Shown here in pieces: positions 1-8,000 of a stretch of 23,039 nucleotides of DNA. Position 1 is the stretch's first letter. Each line of letters opens with the position of its first letter. The position numbers and the translations under genes are program-made. The notes under the pieces were generated by a model, which was given only the letters and a program-made list of their open reading frames with translations, was not told where the DNA came from and did not search any database. The DNA lies in assembly GCA_031260865.1 (NCBI GenBank), contig JAISKQ010000198.1, forward strand, positions 1 through 23,039. Direction: 5' to 3'. The DNA is from Prevotella sp. (GTDB lineage Bacteria > Bacteroidota > Bacteroidia > Bacteroidales > Dysgonomonadaceae).

Positions 1-58
1 GTTTAGCCTTTAAGCCCGTAGCGGGTCGGCCTATGAAGTGGGCGTTAAAGCGTTTTTG

Positions 59-88
59 CTTCCTTTTGCGGCTTTGGGCAAAAGGAAG
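59..88. repeat. Perfect 11-bp inverted repeat (stem-loop)
   Basis: The arms are cttccttttgc (59-69) and gcaaaaggaag (78-88), with an 8-base loop. The stem is strong enough to fold in RNA from either strand. A run of five T lies just before it on the plus strand, but no T-run follows it in the direction in which uxaA is read. It is therefore not a textbook intrinsic terminator. It may be a transcript-end stabiliser or part of a palindromic repeat family. Confidence 0.55.
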
Positions 89-275
89 GCAAGCAATCTG
101 TGATTGCGCGCAGTAAAAAGAACCAACAAAAAAGGATCAATAAAATTTAAACAGTTTGCAAGAAAAATGGCGCGACGCGGTGTTACCCAAAAACTGTTAC
201 TTTTGTCACCTTTTTCAAATTAGCCATCTCTTCTCAACTTTCCGGGTTGACTCGAGATTAGGTTGCTTGGTCTAT

Positions 276-292
276 GGGTGTTATTTACACCC
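276..292 (-). terminator. Weak stem-loop just after uxaA
   Basis: The arms are gggtgt (276-281) and acaccc (287-292) around a 5-base loop. The stem lies 23 bases beyond the uxaA stop codon on the minus strand, which is where an operon terminator would sit. No T-run follows in the minus direction, so an intrinsic terminator is doubtful and the structure may only mark or protect the 3' end. Confidence 0.3.
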
Positions 293-314
293 GAACTATT
301 GAACATTAATAATC

Positions 315-1802
315 CTACAAAGTCACTCCTGTTTTAAAAATAGCAATCTCTTTAAAACCGGATTCTTCATGTTTTAGATGTTTACGGTTACATACATCTA
401 CGGTAAAGTTAATAAAATCGTCTAATACTGTTTCCATGCTTTTCCCCTCGAGTAGAGCGCCGGCGTTGAAGTCTATCCAGTTCTTTTTGAAGTTATACAA
501 CTTGGAGTTGGTGGAAATCTTCATCGTAGGGACAAACGAGCCGAAAGGCGTTCCCCTGCCTGTCGTGAATAATACAATCTGGCAACCGGACATAGCCAAA
601 GATGAAGCGGCAACGAGGTCGTTACCCGGCGCGTTCAGCAGATTCAGCCCATGTTTGGTAACAGGCTGTGTGTAGTCTAATACTGCCACAACTTCCGAAT
701 TACCGCCTTTTTGTGTGCATCCCAGCGATTTATCTTCAAGGGTGGTTATTCCCCCCGCCTTATTTCCCGGAGAAGGATTCTCATAGATTGGCTGGTCAAA
801 TTTACGGAAATAATGTTTGAAGTTATTGATAAGCAGTACCGTATCGTTAAATACCTTTTCCGTTTCGGCGCGGTTCATCAAGATGGTTTCGGCACCGAAC
901 ATTTCGGGTACTTCCGTCAATATGCTTGTCCCGCCCTGTGCTATCAGCCAATCGGAGAACTGCCCGACAAGCGGATTAGCTGTGATGCCCGAAAATCCGT
1001 CACTGCCGCCGCATTTTAATCCCACTTTCAGTTTGGATAGAGGAAGCGGTTCGCGTTTGTCATTTCGCATGTTTTCCACAAGTTCTTTCATCATCAGAAA
1101 GCCTGTTTCCACTTCATCTTCCACTTCATGCGCGATAAGGAATTTCACCCGTTTTTCGTCCCATTCGCCCATTACTTTTTTAAAGTCTGATTGCTGATTG
1201 TTTTCACACCCCAGGCTAAGGACTAACACACCTCCCGCGTTTGGATGTTTGACCAACGCCGCCAACGCTTTTTGTGTATTTACATGATCATCGCCAAGTT
1301 GAGAGCATCCGTAGTTGTGCGTATAAACCCTTATATCATCAATGTGGGATACATCAAGTTCTGTTTTTATACGGTTGACTATTGCTTGCGCTTGCCCGTT
1401 GACACAGCCGACAGTAGGAACAATCCACAATTCGTTGCGGATTCCCATTTCACCGTTGTAGCGAAGGTAGCCGTTTATTTTCAGATCGCTTTTGGCAATA
1501 TCCAATTTCGAATGAACCGGTATATAGGCGTATTTAAGGTCATCGTGCAGATTCGTTTTTACATTATGCGTATGCACGTGTTCGCCGATATGTATATTCA
1601 TGGTGGCATGACCGATGGGATAACCATATTTGATTATATCCTCGTTCAGCTTTATCTCCTTAACCGCGAACTTATGCCCCGTAGGTATCTGATTGCCGAT
1701 AGTCACGGAAACGCCGTCGATAGTGAGTATATCTCCTTCATTAAGGTCTGTTATAGCCACACATACATTATCGGTAGGCGCTATTTTCAGATATTTGTCC
1801 AT
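315..1802 (-). CDS. uxaA: Altronate dehydratase (UxaA)
   Basis: Cytoplasmic enzyme that dehydrates D-altronate to 2-keto-3-deoxy-D-gluconate, the third step of galacturonate catabolism. The 495-residue protein is full length for the family. An N-terminal SAF-like domain spans about residues 10-85 (GYPIGHA at 60-66, GEHVHTHN at 73-80). The large dehydratase domain follows, with the family's Cys-containing motifs GCVNG (C133), YGCSQLGDDH (C166), LGCENN (C199) and KCGGSDGFSGITANP (C264). These Cys residues are plausible iron ligands. It is the last gene of a four-gene minus-strand operon and starts only 11 bases after the HIT gene stop. The join with uxaB upstream supports altronate over the related galactarate substrate. 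No defects are seen. Confidence 0.95.
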   Translation of the reverse strand: MDKYLKIAPTDNVCVAITDLNEGDILTIDGVSVTIGNQIPTGHKFAVKEIKLNEDIIKYGYPIGHATMNIHIGEHVHTHNVKTNLHDDLKYAYIPVHSKLDIAKSDLKINGYLRYNGEMGIRNELWIVPTVGCVNGQAQAIVNRIKTELDVSHIDDIRVYTHNYGCSQLGDDHVNTQKALAALVKHPNAGGVLVLSLGCENNQQSDFKKVMGEWDEKRVKFLIAHEVEDEVETGFLMMKELVENMRNDKREPLPLSKLKVGLKCGGSDGFSGITANPLVGQFSDWLIAQGGTSILTEVPEMFGAETILMNRAETEKVFNDTVLLINNFKHYFRKFDQPIYENPSPGNKAGGITTLEDKSLGCTQKGGNSEVVAVLDYTQPVTKHGLNLLNAPGNDLVAASSLAMSGCQIVLFTTGRGTPFGSFVPTMKISTNSKLYNFKKNWIDFNAGALLEGKSMETVLDDFINFTVDVCNRKHLKHEESGFKEIAIFKTGVTL

Positions 1803-1813
1803 TTCGATTTTTT

Positions 1814-2239
1814 CTATTTTAATTTGTCTTTTATCGCCACAACCAATTTCGTATATTCTTCGTCAGACAAATATGTTGACATAGGATTCATCGCGAATGT
1901 AGAACCAAAATCAGGACCATCTATATACTTAGGAGCCAGATGTATGTGCAGGTGAGGCAATTTATCGGAATATGCTCCGTAATTAATTTTTACAGGAGCA
2001 AATAATTCTTTTAATACTCGGGCTACTTTATTAACATCTTCCATGTAGGCGAGTAAATCGGCAGCTTCTAATTCGTACAGCTCTGTCGCGTGATCTTTAT
2101 AGGCAACTATACATCTTCCCCTATAAGTCTGTTCTTTGAAAAGGAATACCGTGGAAACATTCAATTTACATATTTCTATCATCAGATCTTGTTGTGTCTG
2201 ATTCTTGTTGCAATAAAGGCAATCGTTGTTTATTGACAT
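1814..2239 (-). CDS. HIT-family nucleotide-binding protein
   Basis: A 141-residue cytoplasmic protein of the histidine-triad superfamily, whose members hydrolyse or transfer nucleotidyl groups (AMP-lysine or Ap4A-type hydrolases, nucleotidyltransferases). The signature is clear: PHLHIHLAP with H96, H98 and H100; one of these would form the nucleotidyl-enzyme intermediate. An N-terminal CLYC pair (C7, C10) resembles the metal-binding or structural Cys pair of some HIT proteins. It sits between uxaB (22-base gap) and uxaA (11-base gap) and is surely co-transcribed with them. Nothing in the known galacturonate route needs a nucleotidyl step, so its job there is unknown. It could be a housekeeping nucleotide hydrolase or act on a sugar-acid nucleotide or acyl-adenylate. 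Confidence 0.85.
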   Translation of the reverse strand: MSINNDCLYCNKNQTQQDLMIEICKLNVSTVFLFKEQTYRGRCIVAYKDHATELYELEAADLLAYMEDVNKVARVLKELFAPVKINYGAYSDKLPHLHIHLAPKYIDGPDFGSTFAMNPMSTYLSDEEYTKLVVAIKDKLK

Positions 2240-2261
2240 AATCTTTAATATTGTTTGAAAA

Positions 2262-3704
2262 TTAGCTTATTATTTCTTTTAAGGCATTCAATATACCCTT
2301 ATCAAGGATGGATTCAATGTCTTTAGATACTTCGTCTATAAAATAAGGTACTTCCGAAAAGTTTTCTTTCCACAGCTCCCTGTTGTTCACAACATCGGCG
2401 ACCCAGCCGTTGATATTTTCCCGATTGTACGTTTTCTGTATAAAATCAATAAATTCGGGCGTGTCATTTGGCGTGAAATTTGTCGCGGCGGATTGTCCGG
2501 TATAGAGTACAAGCAGGGCGGCAAAAGAGAATATTGTCAGATGAGCGTTTTTACCTAACTTTTTACAGTTGTCATAAACGGTAGGATAGTCTCGCGTTTC
2601 CCATTTAGAAATAGAGTTCAGCGAAATATCTTTCAGATAGTGTTTCAGGTACGGGTTGTAGAAGCGTTCCAGTATCTTAGCCGCGAAAATATTCAACTCA
2701 TTTGGATCTTCGTCGATACACGGTAATACTTCTTCAGCCACCATACGGTTTATATATTTTTCAATCTCAGGCGTATTGAACGCGTCCATTACCGTTTCGC
2801 AGCCTAATTGCAAAGCCACAGGCACCATCGCCGTATGCGAGCCGTTCAGTACGCGGACTTTCTTGGCTCGGAAAGCTTTTATATCATCCATGAATAATAC
2901 ATTCAATCCGGCTTTATCCAACGGAAACTTTTCCTTGATTATATCATCCCCGCCAATAGCCCATACATGGAAATATTCGCCCTTAACCACCAGGTTGTCA
3001 TCAAATTCTATTTCTTGCTTTATTTCATTGATGTTTTCGCGTGGAAATCCCGGAACAATGCGGTCAACCAATGTGTCGTAGAAATGGCAGGCTGTGTTTA
3101 TCCAATTAATAAAGCCTTCTTCCAGTTGATTCTGTGTCGCGTGCTTCAATACATATTCGCGAAGAGTAGAACCATTATCTTCAATTAATTCACAGCAGAT
3201 GATAAGAAGGCCTTTATTTTGATCCCCATTAAATTTTTTATAACGTTTATAGAGTAAAGCCGTCATCTTAGCAGGGAATGATTTGGGCGGTTCCGCGTTC
3301 AGGTCATCCCCTTCTTCGTAACGGATTCCCGCTTCCGTGGTATTGGATATTATCATTTCCAGCTCATCGCTAAGGAAGAGTTTTTCATATTCGGCGTATT
3401 GGCTGTATGGGTTCAATATATCCATCAAGCTTTTTACCAAAGCCACTTCTTTCACGGGCTTTTTATCTTTTATTCCTTCCAGATAGACGTGGTACATACA
3501 ATCTTGAGCTTTGAAAATGGCAGCTATTTCCTTCCCTTGCGCAATAGGCTGTACGGCAATAACTCCGTGATTCATCACACCGGCGTTGTTTGCTTTGTCT
3601 ATCATCCAGTCCACAAAGGCGCGGAGGAAGTTCCCTTCTCCAAATTGAAGTATCTTTATCGGTAAATTTTTCTTTTCTACGGTTGTCTTGTTCAGTGGGT
3701 TCAT
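2262..3704 (-). CDS. uxaB: Tagaturonate reductase (UxaB)
   Basis: NADH-dependent reduction of D-tagaturonate to D-altronate in the cytoplasm. The 480 residues match the polyol-specific long-chain dehydrogenase (mannitol dehydrogenase) family. The dinucleotide-binding motif ILQFGEGNFLRAF lies at about residues 18-30. The C-terminal catalytic domain has KVRVLNGSHTAMVPV, with K282, N287 and H290 as probable active-site residues. Fructuronate reductase (UxuB) is the closest alternative. The neighbouring uxaA, with uxaC across the locus, favours the tagaturonate branch. It is the second gene of the minus-strand operon, 16 bases after the DUF4861 gene. No defect is seen. Confidence 0.92.
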   Translation of the reverse strand: MNPLNKTTVEKKNLPIKILQFGEGNFLRAFVDWMIDKANNAGVMNHGVIAVQPIAQGKEIAAIFKAQDCMYHVYLEGIKDKKPVKEVALVKSLMDILNPYSQYAEYEKLFLSDELEMIISNTTEAGIRYEEGDDLNAEPPKSFPAKMTALLYKRYKKFNGDQNKGLLIICCELIEDNGSTLREYVLKHATQNQLEEGFINWINTACHFYDTLVDRIVPGFPRENINEIKQEIEFDDNLVVKGEYFHVWAIGGDDIIKEKFPLDKAGLNVLFMDDIKAFRAKKVRVLNGSHTAMVPVALQLGCETVMDAFNTPEIEKYINRMVAEEVLPCIDEDPNELNIFAAKILERFYNPYLKHYLKDISLNSISKWETRDYPTVYDNCKKLGKNAHLTIFSFAALLVLYTGQSAATNFTPNDTPEFIDFIQKTYNRENINGWVADVVNNRELWKENFSEVPYFIDEVSKDIESILDKGILNALKEIIS

Positions 3705-3720
3705 GATATATTTATTTAAG

Positions 3721-4932
3721 TTATAAGTTACGAGTTATTAACGGATTATTAAGTTTGTTTAAAACTTCGTTTATGCAGCGTATTAAATCCTCTTTTGTTT
3801 TCACAGGATCTTTATCCAGTTCCCATGTCGGCATAAAGTAATATTCTATATATCCGTTCCGGGGAGTGAAGATCATGATGTGGTTGAGCTTGTCTTCTGT
3901 AATCTCTTTTATCTGGGCAGTGGGCGCGAACACAACGAGTCCCTGCATATCGTCGTTCATGCTTTGTTGTCCGAATGTCGCTATATATGACCATTTGCTG
4001 TCCTTTTCATTGCTGATGATCAATTCAGCCTTTTCGCTCTTTATAATTCCGGTTGCTATATTATCTATGTCAACCAATAATTCCATGTGCGACGCAAGGC
4101 TACCCGCGTCAATCGAAATTAATGACGTCAGGTCGCGTTTTGTGTCGTTAGCGTCCCAGCCGTAATATATTGTCTTCACTTGTGAACGTATCTTTCCATC
4201 GGCAGGAATATAGCACACCATGCTGTCTTTTTTCTCTACCCTTACAGCCTTTTCACCGTCCCACACCGCGATAGAACCTAATCCCAGAGCTTTTCCAACT
4301 ATCAGGTTGTCCATTCCCCAATCAGCCATTTTATGATAGCTGTCGAATCCGTCAACCCCCACGGCAGGCAACACTATATCCGATGTTTTCTTTCCAAACA
4401 CATCAATGGCGTTGCGGTTATCCAGATAGAAACGAAAAGCGGTTTTGTCGCTTTCCCATCCCGGTCCTTCATATTTAATGTAATAAGAATGGTCGTGGAA
4501 AGTACCCGGCAGGGAGATATAATTTGGTTTTACCCATGAATACCCGCCTGTATATTTCTGTCCTTCAAACTGTCCACCTATTTTATGCGATAGTTCGGCG
4601 TAAGTCCGTTTGGGGTAATTGACGGCTGTTCCTTTTTGCAATTTTATAAATAGTTCCTCGTTGCCCTGTATCTTTTCAATAGGGATTATAGCGAGCTGTT
4701 TACCCTTTATATCGGTGACAACTTCGACCGGAACGTCCAAATCATTTACTTTGGCTATATAACTACCGAAGGATAAGTTTAATTCTTCTGTCGGTATTTC
4801 TAATGTATAGTCCCGGATAGTCCGGGCGGAATTATTTTTCACGGATATGGTCTGAGCCTGCAAACTAACCTGTATCAGTAGGATGGCACAGAAAATAAAC
4901 AAATATTTGCGCGTTGAAAAAATATTATTCAT
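3721..4932 (-). CDS. Secreted DUF4861-type protein
   Basis: A 403-residue exported protein. Residues 1-26 are a signal peptide (basic NIFSTRKY, then a hydrophobic stretch, cleavage likely at QA/Q near 26-27), with no lipobox, so a periplasmic location is expected. The rest looks beta-rich and resembles the DUF4861 family seen in pectin loci. Conserved-looking patches include FHDHSYY (H146, H148), EGPGWESD (155-162), RFYLDNRNAID (167-177) and GVDGFDSYH (192-200). The polar and aromatic clusters suggest a carbohydrate-active or sugar-binding site, but no biochemical role can be read from the sequence. It is the first gene of the uxaB-HIT-uxaA operon, an unusual pairing of a secreted protein with cytoplasmic catabolic enzymes. 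The family assignment is from memory of its sequence features. Confidence 0.7.
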   Translation of the reverse strand: MNNIFSTRKYLFIFCAILLIQVSLQAQTISVKNNSARTIRDYTLEIPTEELNLSFGSYIAKVNDLDVPVEVVTDIKGKQLAIIPIEKIQGNEELFIKLQKGTAVNYPKRTYAELSHKIGGQFEGQKYTGGYSWVKPNYISLPGTFHDHSYYIKYEGPGWESDKTAFRFYLDNRNAIDVFGKKTSDIVLPAVGVDGFDSYHKMADWGMDNLIVGKALGLGSIAVWDGEKAVRVEKKDSMVCYIPADGKIRSQVKTIYYGWDANDTKRDLTSLISIDAGSLASHMELLVDIDNIATGIIKSEKAELIISNEKDSKWSYIATFGQQSMNDDMQGLVVFAPTAQIKEITEDKLNHIMIFTPRNGYIEYYFMPTWELDKDPVKTKEDLIRCINEVLNKLNNPLITRNL

Positions 4933-4969
4933 TGTTTTATAAGGTTATAGCATTCAAATGACTGAAAAT

Positions 4970-4984
4970 AGGTGTTCGACACCT
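4970..4984 (-). promoter_or_regulatory. Palindrome at the predicted 5' end of the DUF4861-uxa transcript
   Basis: The 15-base sequence is aggtgt-tcg-acacct, two perfect 6-base arms around three bases. It lies 5 bases beyond the -7 element at 4990-4997, so it would begin at about +1 of the minus-strand mRNA. It could be a repressor operator, or a 5'-end hairpin protecting the transcript. Confidence 0.45.
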
Positions 4985-4989
4985 GTTGG

Positions 4990-4997
4990 CAAATGTA
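4990..4997 (-). promoter_or_regulatory. -7 element of the DUF4861-uxaB-HIT-uxaA operon
   Basis: On the minus strand this reads TACATTTG, a full match to the Bacteroidetes -7 consensus TAnnTTTG. Transcription would start near 4983, giving a leader of about 50 bases before the start codon at 4932. I see no -33 TTTG at the usual 19-21 base spacing. In its place lies the CCCCC-ended motif at 5020-5035, which fits an activator-dependent promoter. Confidence 0.6.
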
Positions 4998-5019
4998 GCG
5001 AATACTATTTATAAATGCT

Positions 5020-5035
5020 GGGGGTGAATTTGACT
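5020..5035 (-). promoter_or_regulatory. Candidate HTCS binding site upstream of the DUF4861-uxa operon
   Basis: On the minus strand the 16 bases are AGTCAAATTCACCCCC. They match 13 of 16 positions of the site upstream of susC at 9567-9582. The site ends 22 bases before the -7 element, so it would occupy about -37 to -52, a normal place for an activator that contacts RNA polymerase. Assignment to the HTCS is inferred from co-occurrence within the same locus. Confidence 0.55.
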
Positions 5036-5036
5036 A

Positions 5037-5052
5037 AAACAATTTCACCCCT
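5037..5052 (+). promoter_or_regulatory. Inverted partner copy of the candidate HTCS motif
   Basis: The plus strand reads AAACAATTTCACCCCT, agreeing with the minus-strand copy at 5020-5035 in 12 of 16 positions. Together they form an inverted repeat whose outer arms ggggtgaa (5021-5028) and ttcacccc (5044-5051) are perfect. The same repeat lies 20 bases past the HTCS stop codon, so in RNA it could also fold as a hairpin at the end of the HTCS transcript. No T-run follows it on that strand. Confidence 0.45.
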
Positions 5053-5071
5053 TATATTTTTCAAAACAAGG

Positions 5072-8000
5072 TTATGATTCCCTGACCTTGTTTTTATACT
5101 CGCTTGGCGTCATGCTAAAGATATTCTTAAAACATTGGGTGAAATATTTTGTATCGGATATACCAACCATGTATGAAACTTCCTTTATCGTATATTGTTG
5201 AGTTCCTATCAATTTGGCGGCGTGTTTTATCTTGACGTCCCTTATAAATTCAATAGGGGAGAATCCGGTAAGGCTTTTCAGTTTCTTAAAGAACACGGTT
5301 CGACTCATCGCCATAGCAGCGGCAAGATCATCGACAAGGAAATTGTTGTCATCGATATTGTTTTCCACCTCTTCCTTAATCTTCTTGATGAATAATTCAT
5401 CCTGAGGAGTTATCTTCAATTCCGGTTCTACATCAGTATTCTTTACCGATTCTATCGCTTTGGATTCAACGGTCGAATGGGCAAAGCTGTATGTTTCATA
5501 TAAGCGTTTCCGTTGTCGGATTATATTATCTATCCTTGCTTTCAGGTATTTTACGCTAAATGGCTTTGTAATATAATCATCGGCGCCGTATTCCAAACTA
5601 TCTAATTTACTTTCCATATCTGTTTTTGCCGTCAGCAGAATGAAAGGTATATGGCTGGTATTCGTATTGGTTCTTATTCTTTGCAACAGTTCCACTCCAT
5701 CCATTTCCGGCATCATAATATCGCTTACTATAAAGTCCGGTATAGCCTTGACCGCTATTCCGTATCCCTGTTTACCGTTTTCCGCGTCCAATACATTATA
5801 ATAAGGCTCTAAGATTGTCACGATGAATCGCCTCAAGTCCGAATCGTCTTCTACAACCAGAATCGTTTCTTGTTGATTGGCTTTTTCTTCTTTATCCGGT
5901 TTTGAGATATTGGGATTCTCCAACTTATCGGCTGTTTCGGGTTTCGTTTTGTTTGCTTCCTCTTTGGCTGCATCAGCATATACAAACACAACATTCTCGT
6001 CATCCTTGAAGTGATCGATACCCATCGGGAATAATATAATAAATGTAGAGCCTTCGTTTACTTCACTTTCCACTATTATTTTCGCATGGTGCTTGTCCGC
6101 CACTTCTTTCACTATCGACAGTCCGATACCTGTGCTGGGTTTACTCTTATCCTTATTGAAGGAAGCAAAGCGGGTAAAGAGCTTGCTCAGTATTTCTTTA
6201 TTCATCCCCCTGCCTTCATCTTTTACTTCAATAGCGACAGCCTGGTCTTTTATGTTTCTTTTTACATTTACTTCTATTGTCTTTTCCACAGAAGTATATT
6301 TAAAAGCATTCGACAGAAGATTAAATACTAATTTTTCCACACTATCCCTGTCTATCCATATTTTTTCGCCGTTCGTATTATCAAAGAACTTTAAGTTTAT
6401 ATTTTGATATTCAGCTGTCTTTGAAAAATTATTACAAATATCGGATACATAGTCTCCTATTGGCGTTTCTTGTATATTCAGTTTTTGTTTTTGTATTTTC
6501 CTGAAATCAAGTATTTGATTTACCATCCGTTGCATTCTATTTGCGTTTTTCAATACTAATTGAAGCTGGGATTTAATATCTTCGGAGGTTTGTTTGTTTT
6601 CGATGATGTTCTCCACCGGAGACACGATCATGGTCAATGGAGTACGGATTTCATGGGAAATATCCGTAAAAAAGCGAGTCTTCATTTCGGTTTGCTCATG
6701 CTCCAGCTTCACCCGATACCTCAAGCGGTAGAAGATGAAAAGGGTACGCAGGATAATATATAAAATGGCAATAATGAGGATGGAATATAATAAATATGCC
6801 CAACCTGTCTGCCAGAAAGAAGGGGTGATCTCAATGCTCAAAGTATGCTCGTTTTCCATCCATATCCCATCGCTATTGGTCGATTTCACTCGGAAAATAT
6901 ATTTACCCGGTGATAAATTGGTGTAGTTGGCTATCCGTTGCTTTTTAGTAATAATCCAGTCTTCATCAAATCCTTCCAGCTTATAGGCATACGTTATTCG
7001 TTTAGGTTCAATATAATCGAGGGCGACGAACTCAATATTAATGAAGTTTTGTTTATAATTCAACTTTATGGATTTTAAGTCGTCAATATTTTCTTTCAAG
7101 GGTGAATTTCCGCCGATAGGGACGTCTTTATTCGCTATTTGGAATTTCGTCAGGGCAAGGTAAGGTTTGAAAGTGTCTTTATTATTCCTTTTTATGTTAT
7201 CGGGATCAATAGACAAGATACCCTTTGAATACCCGAAATAAACAGTACCCGATTTGGTTGTACATCGCGCTCCTTCCGAGAAATTCTGACCGCTGATCAA
7301 CCTGTTTATTTCGCTGTATGTTTCAAATGATTTTATTTCAGGGTCAAATTTAGTGATATTACCCTCCGAGGCAATCCACAACTTTCCTTTATCATCTTCC
7401 ACAATGGTAAGTATTACATCCATCGGTAAACCGTCCTTTATGGTAAAAGAAGTGAATTTGGTGGGAAAACCCGCTCCATCCACGGCTTCAATCTTGTTGA
7501 TACCGCCGCCGAAGGTAGCTATATATGTTTCGCCTTTCTTTGTGGTACATATATCGTACACATCATTTTCGCTCAGGCTCTCATTATCTTCAGGCACGCG
7601 TGTGTAAAACTTGTAATCAATCTCGTTTACGGAAGTAAAATCGGAAGAGAACATAATCAAGCCAAGAGTAGTTCCCACACAGATGTTGTTGTATTTATCC
7701 GAAAGCATAGTCCTGATTTGCGAGCCATATTGCGCCGGATAGTTTTTCAGATTATTACGGTGATTAATAAACCGTTCCTGTTCCTCATCCAGCAGGTTAA
7801 GACCTCCGCCATAAGTTCCTACCCAGATGCGGTTTTTGTTGTCTTCCAGTATGGTGTAAACGCTGTTGCTGCTCAAGCTATAAAGATTATCGGGTGAATA
7901 TTTGTATTGCTTTATCAGATAAGCGTTGCCCGACGGGGTGAGTTTGTAAACCCCTTCGCCTTTTGTTCCCAGCCAGATATTTTTCTTACTGTCTTCGATG

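Larger units (their letters stand above)
1..314. other. Non-coding region downstream of uxaA, hairpin-rich
   Basis: No open frame of convincing length is visible on either strand. The stretch holds several inverted repeats: a 4-bp stem with a 3-base loop at 15-25 (cccg/cggg), an imperfect outer pair near 5-16 and 40-50 (gcctttaagccc against gggcgttaaagc), an 11-bp perfect stem at 59-88 and a 6-bp stem at 276-292. It lies at the 3' end of the minus-strand uxaA operon, so one or more hairpins may end or stabilise that transcript. None is followed by a clear T-run in the minus direction. The high hairpin density suggests a dispersed intergenic repeat, but this cannot be shown from one copy. Confidence 0.5.

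Noticed and set aside
198..205. Perfect TAnnTTTG (TACTTTTG) on the plus strand in the left intergenic region
   Set aside because: No -33 element at the right spacing and no plus-strand gene downstream; it would only give RNA antisense to uxaA. An 8-base match with two free positions is expected by chance in AT-rich DNA.
1245..1955. 236-residue plus-strand reading frame opposite uxaA and the HIT gene
   Set aside because: It lies antisense to two clear genes and has no recognisable domain or export signal; its composition is that of a shadow frame.
4970..4984. Same operator as the uxaC palindromes
   Set aside because: The half-sites GTGT/ACAC are shared, but the centre has 3 bases rather than 4 and the outer bases differ, so the same dimer is unlikely to bind both.
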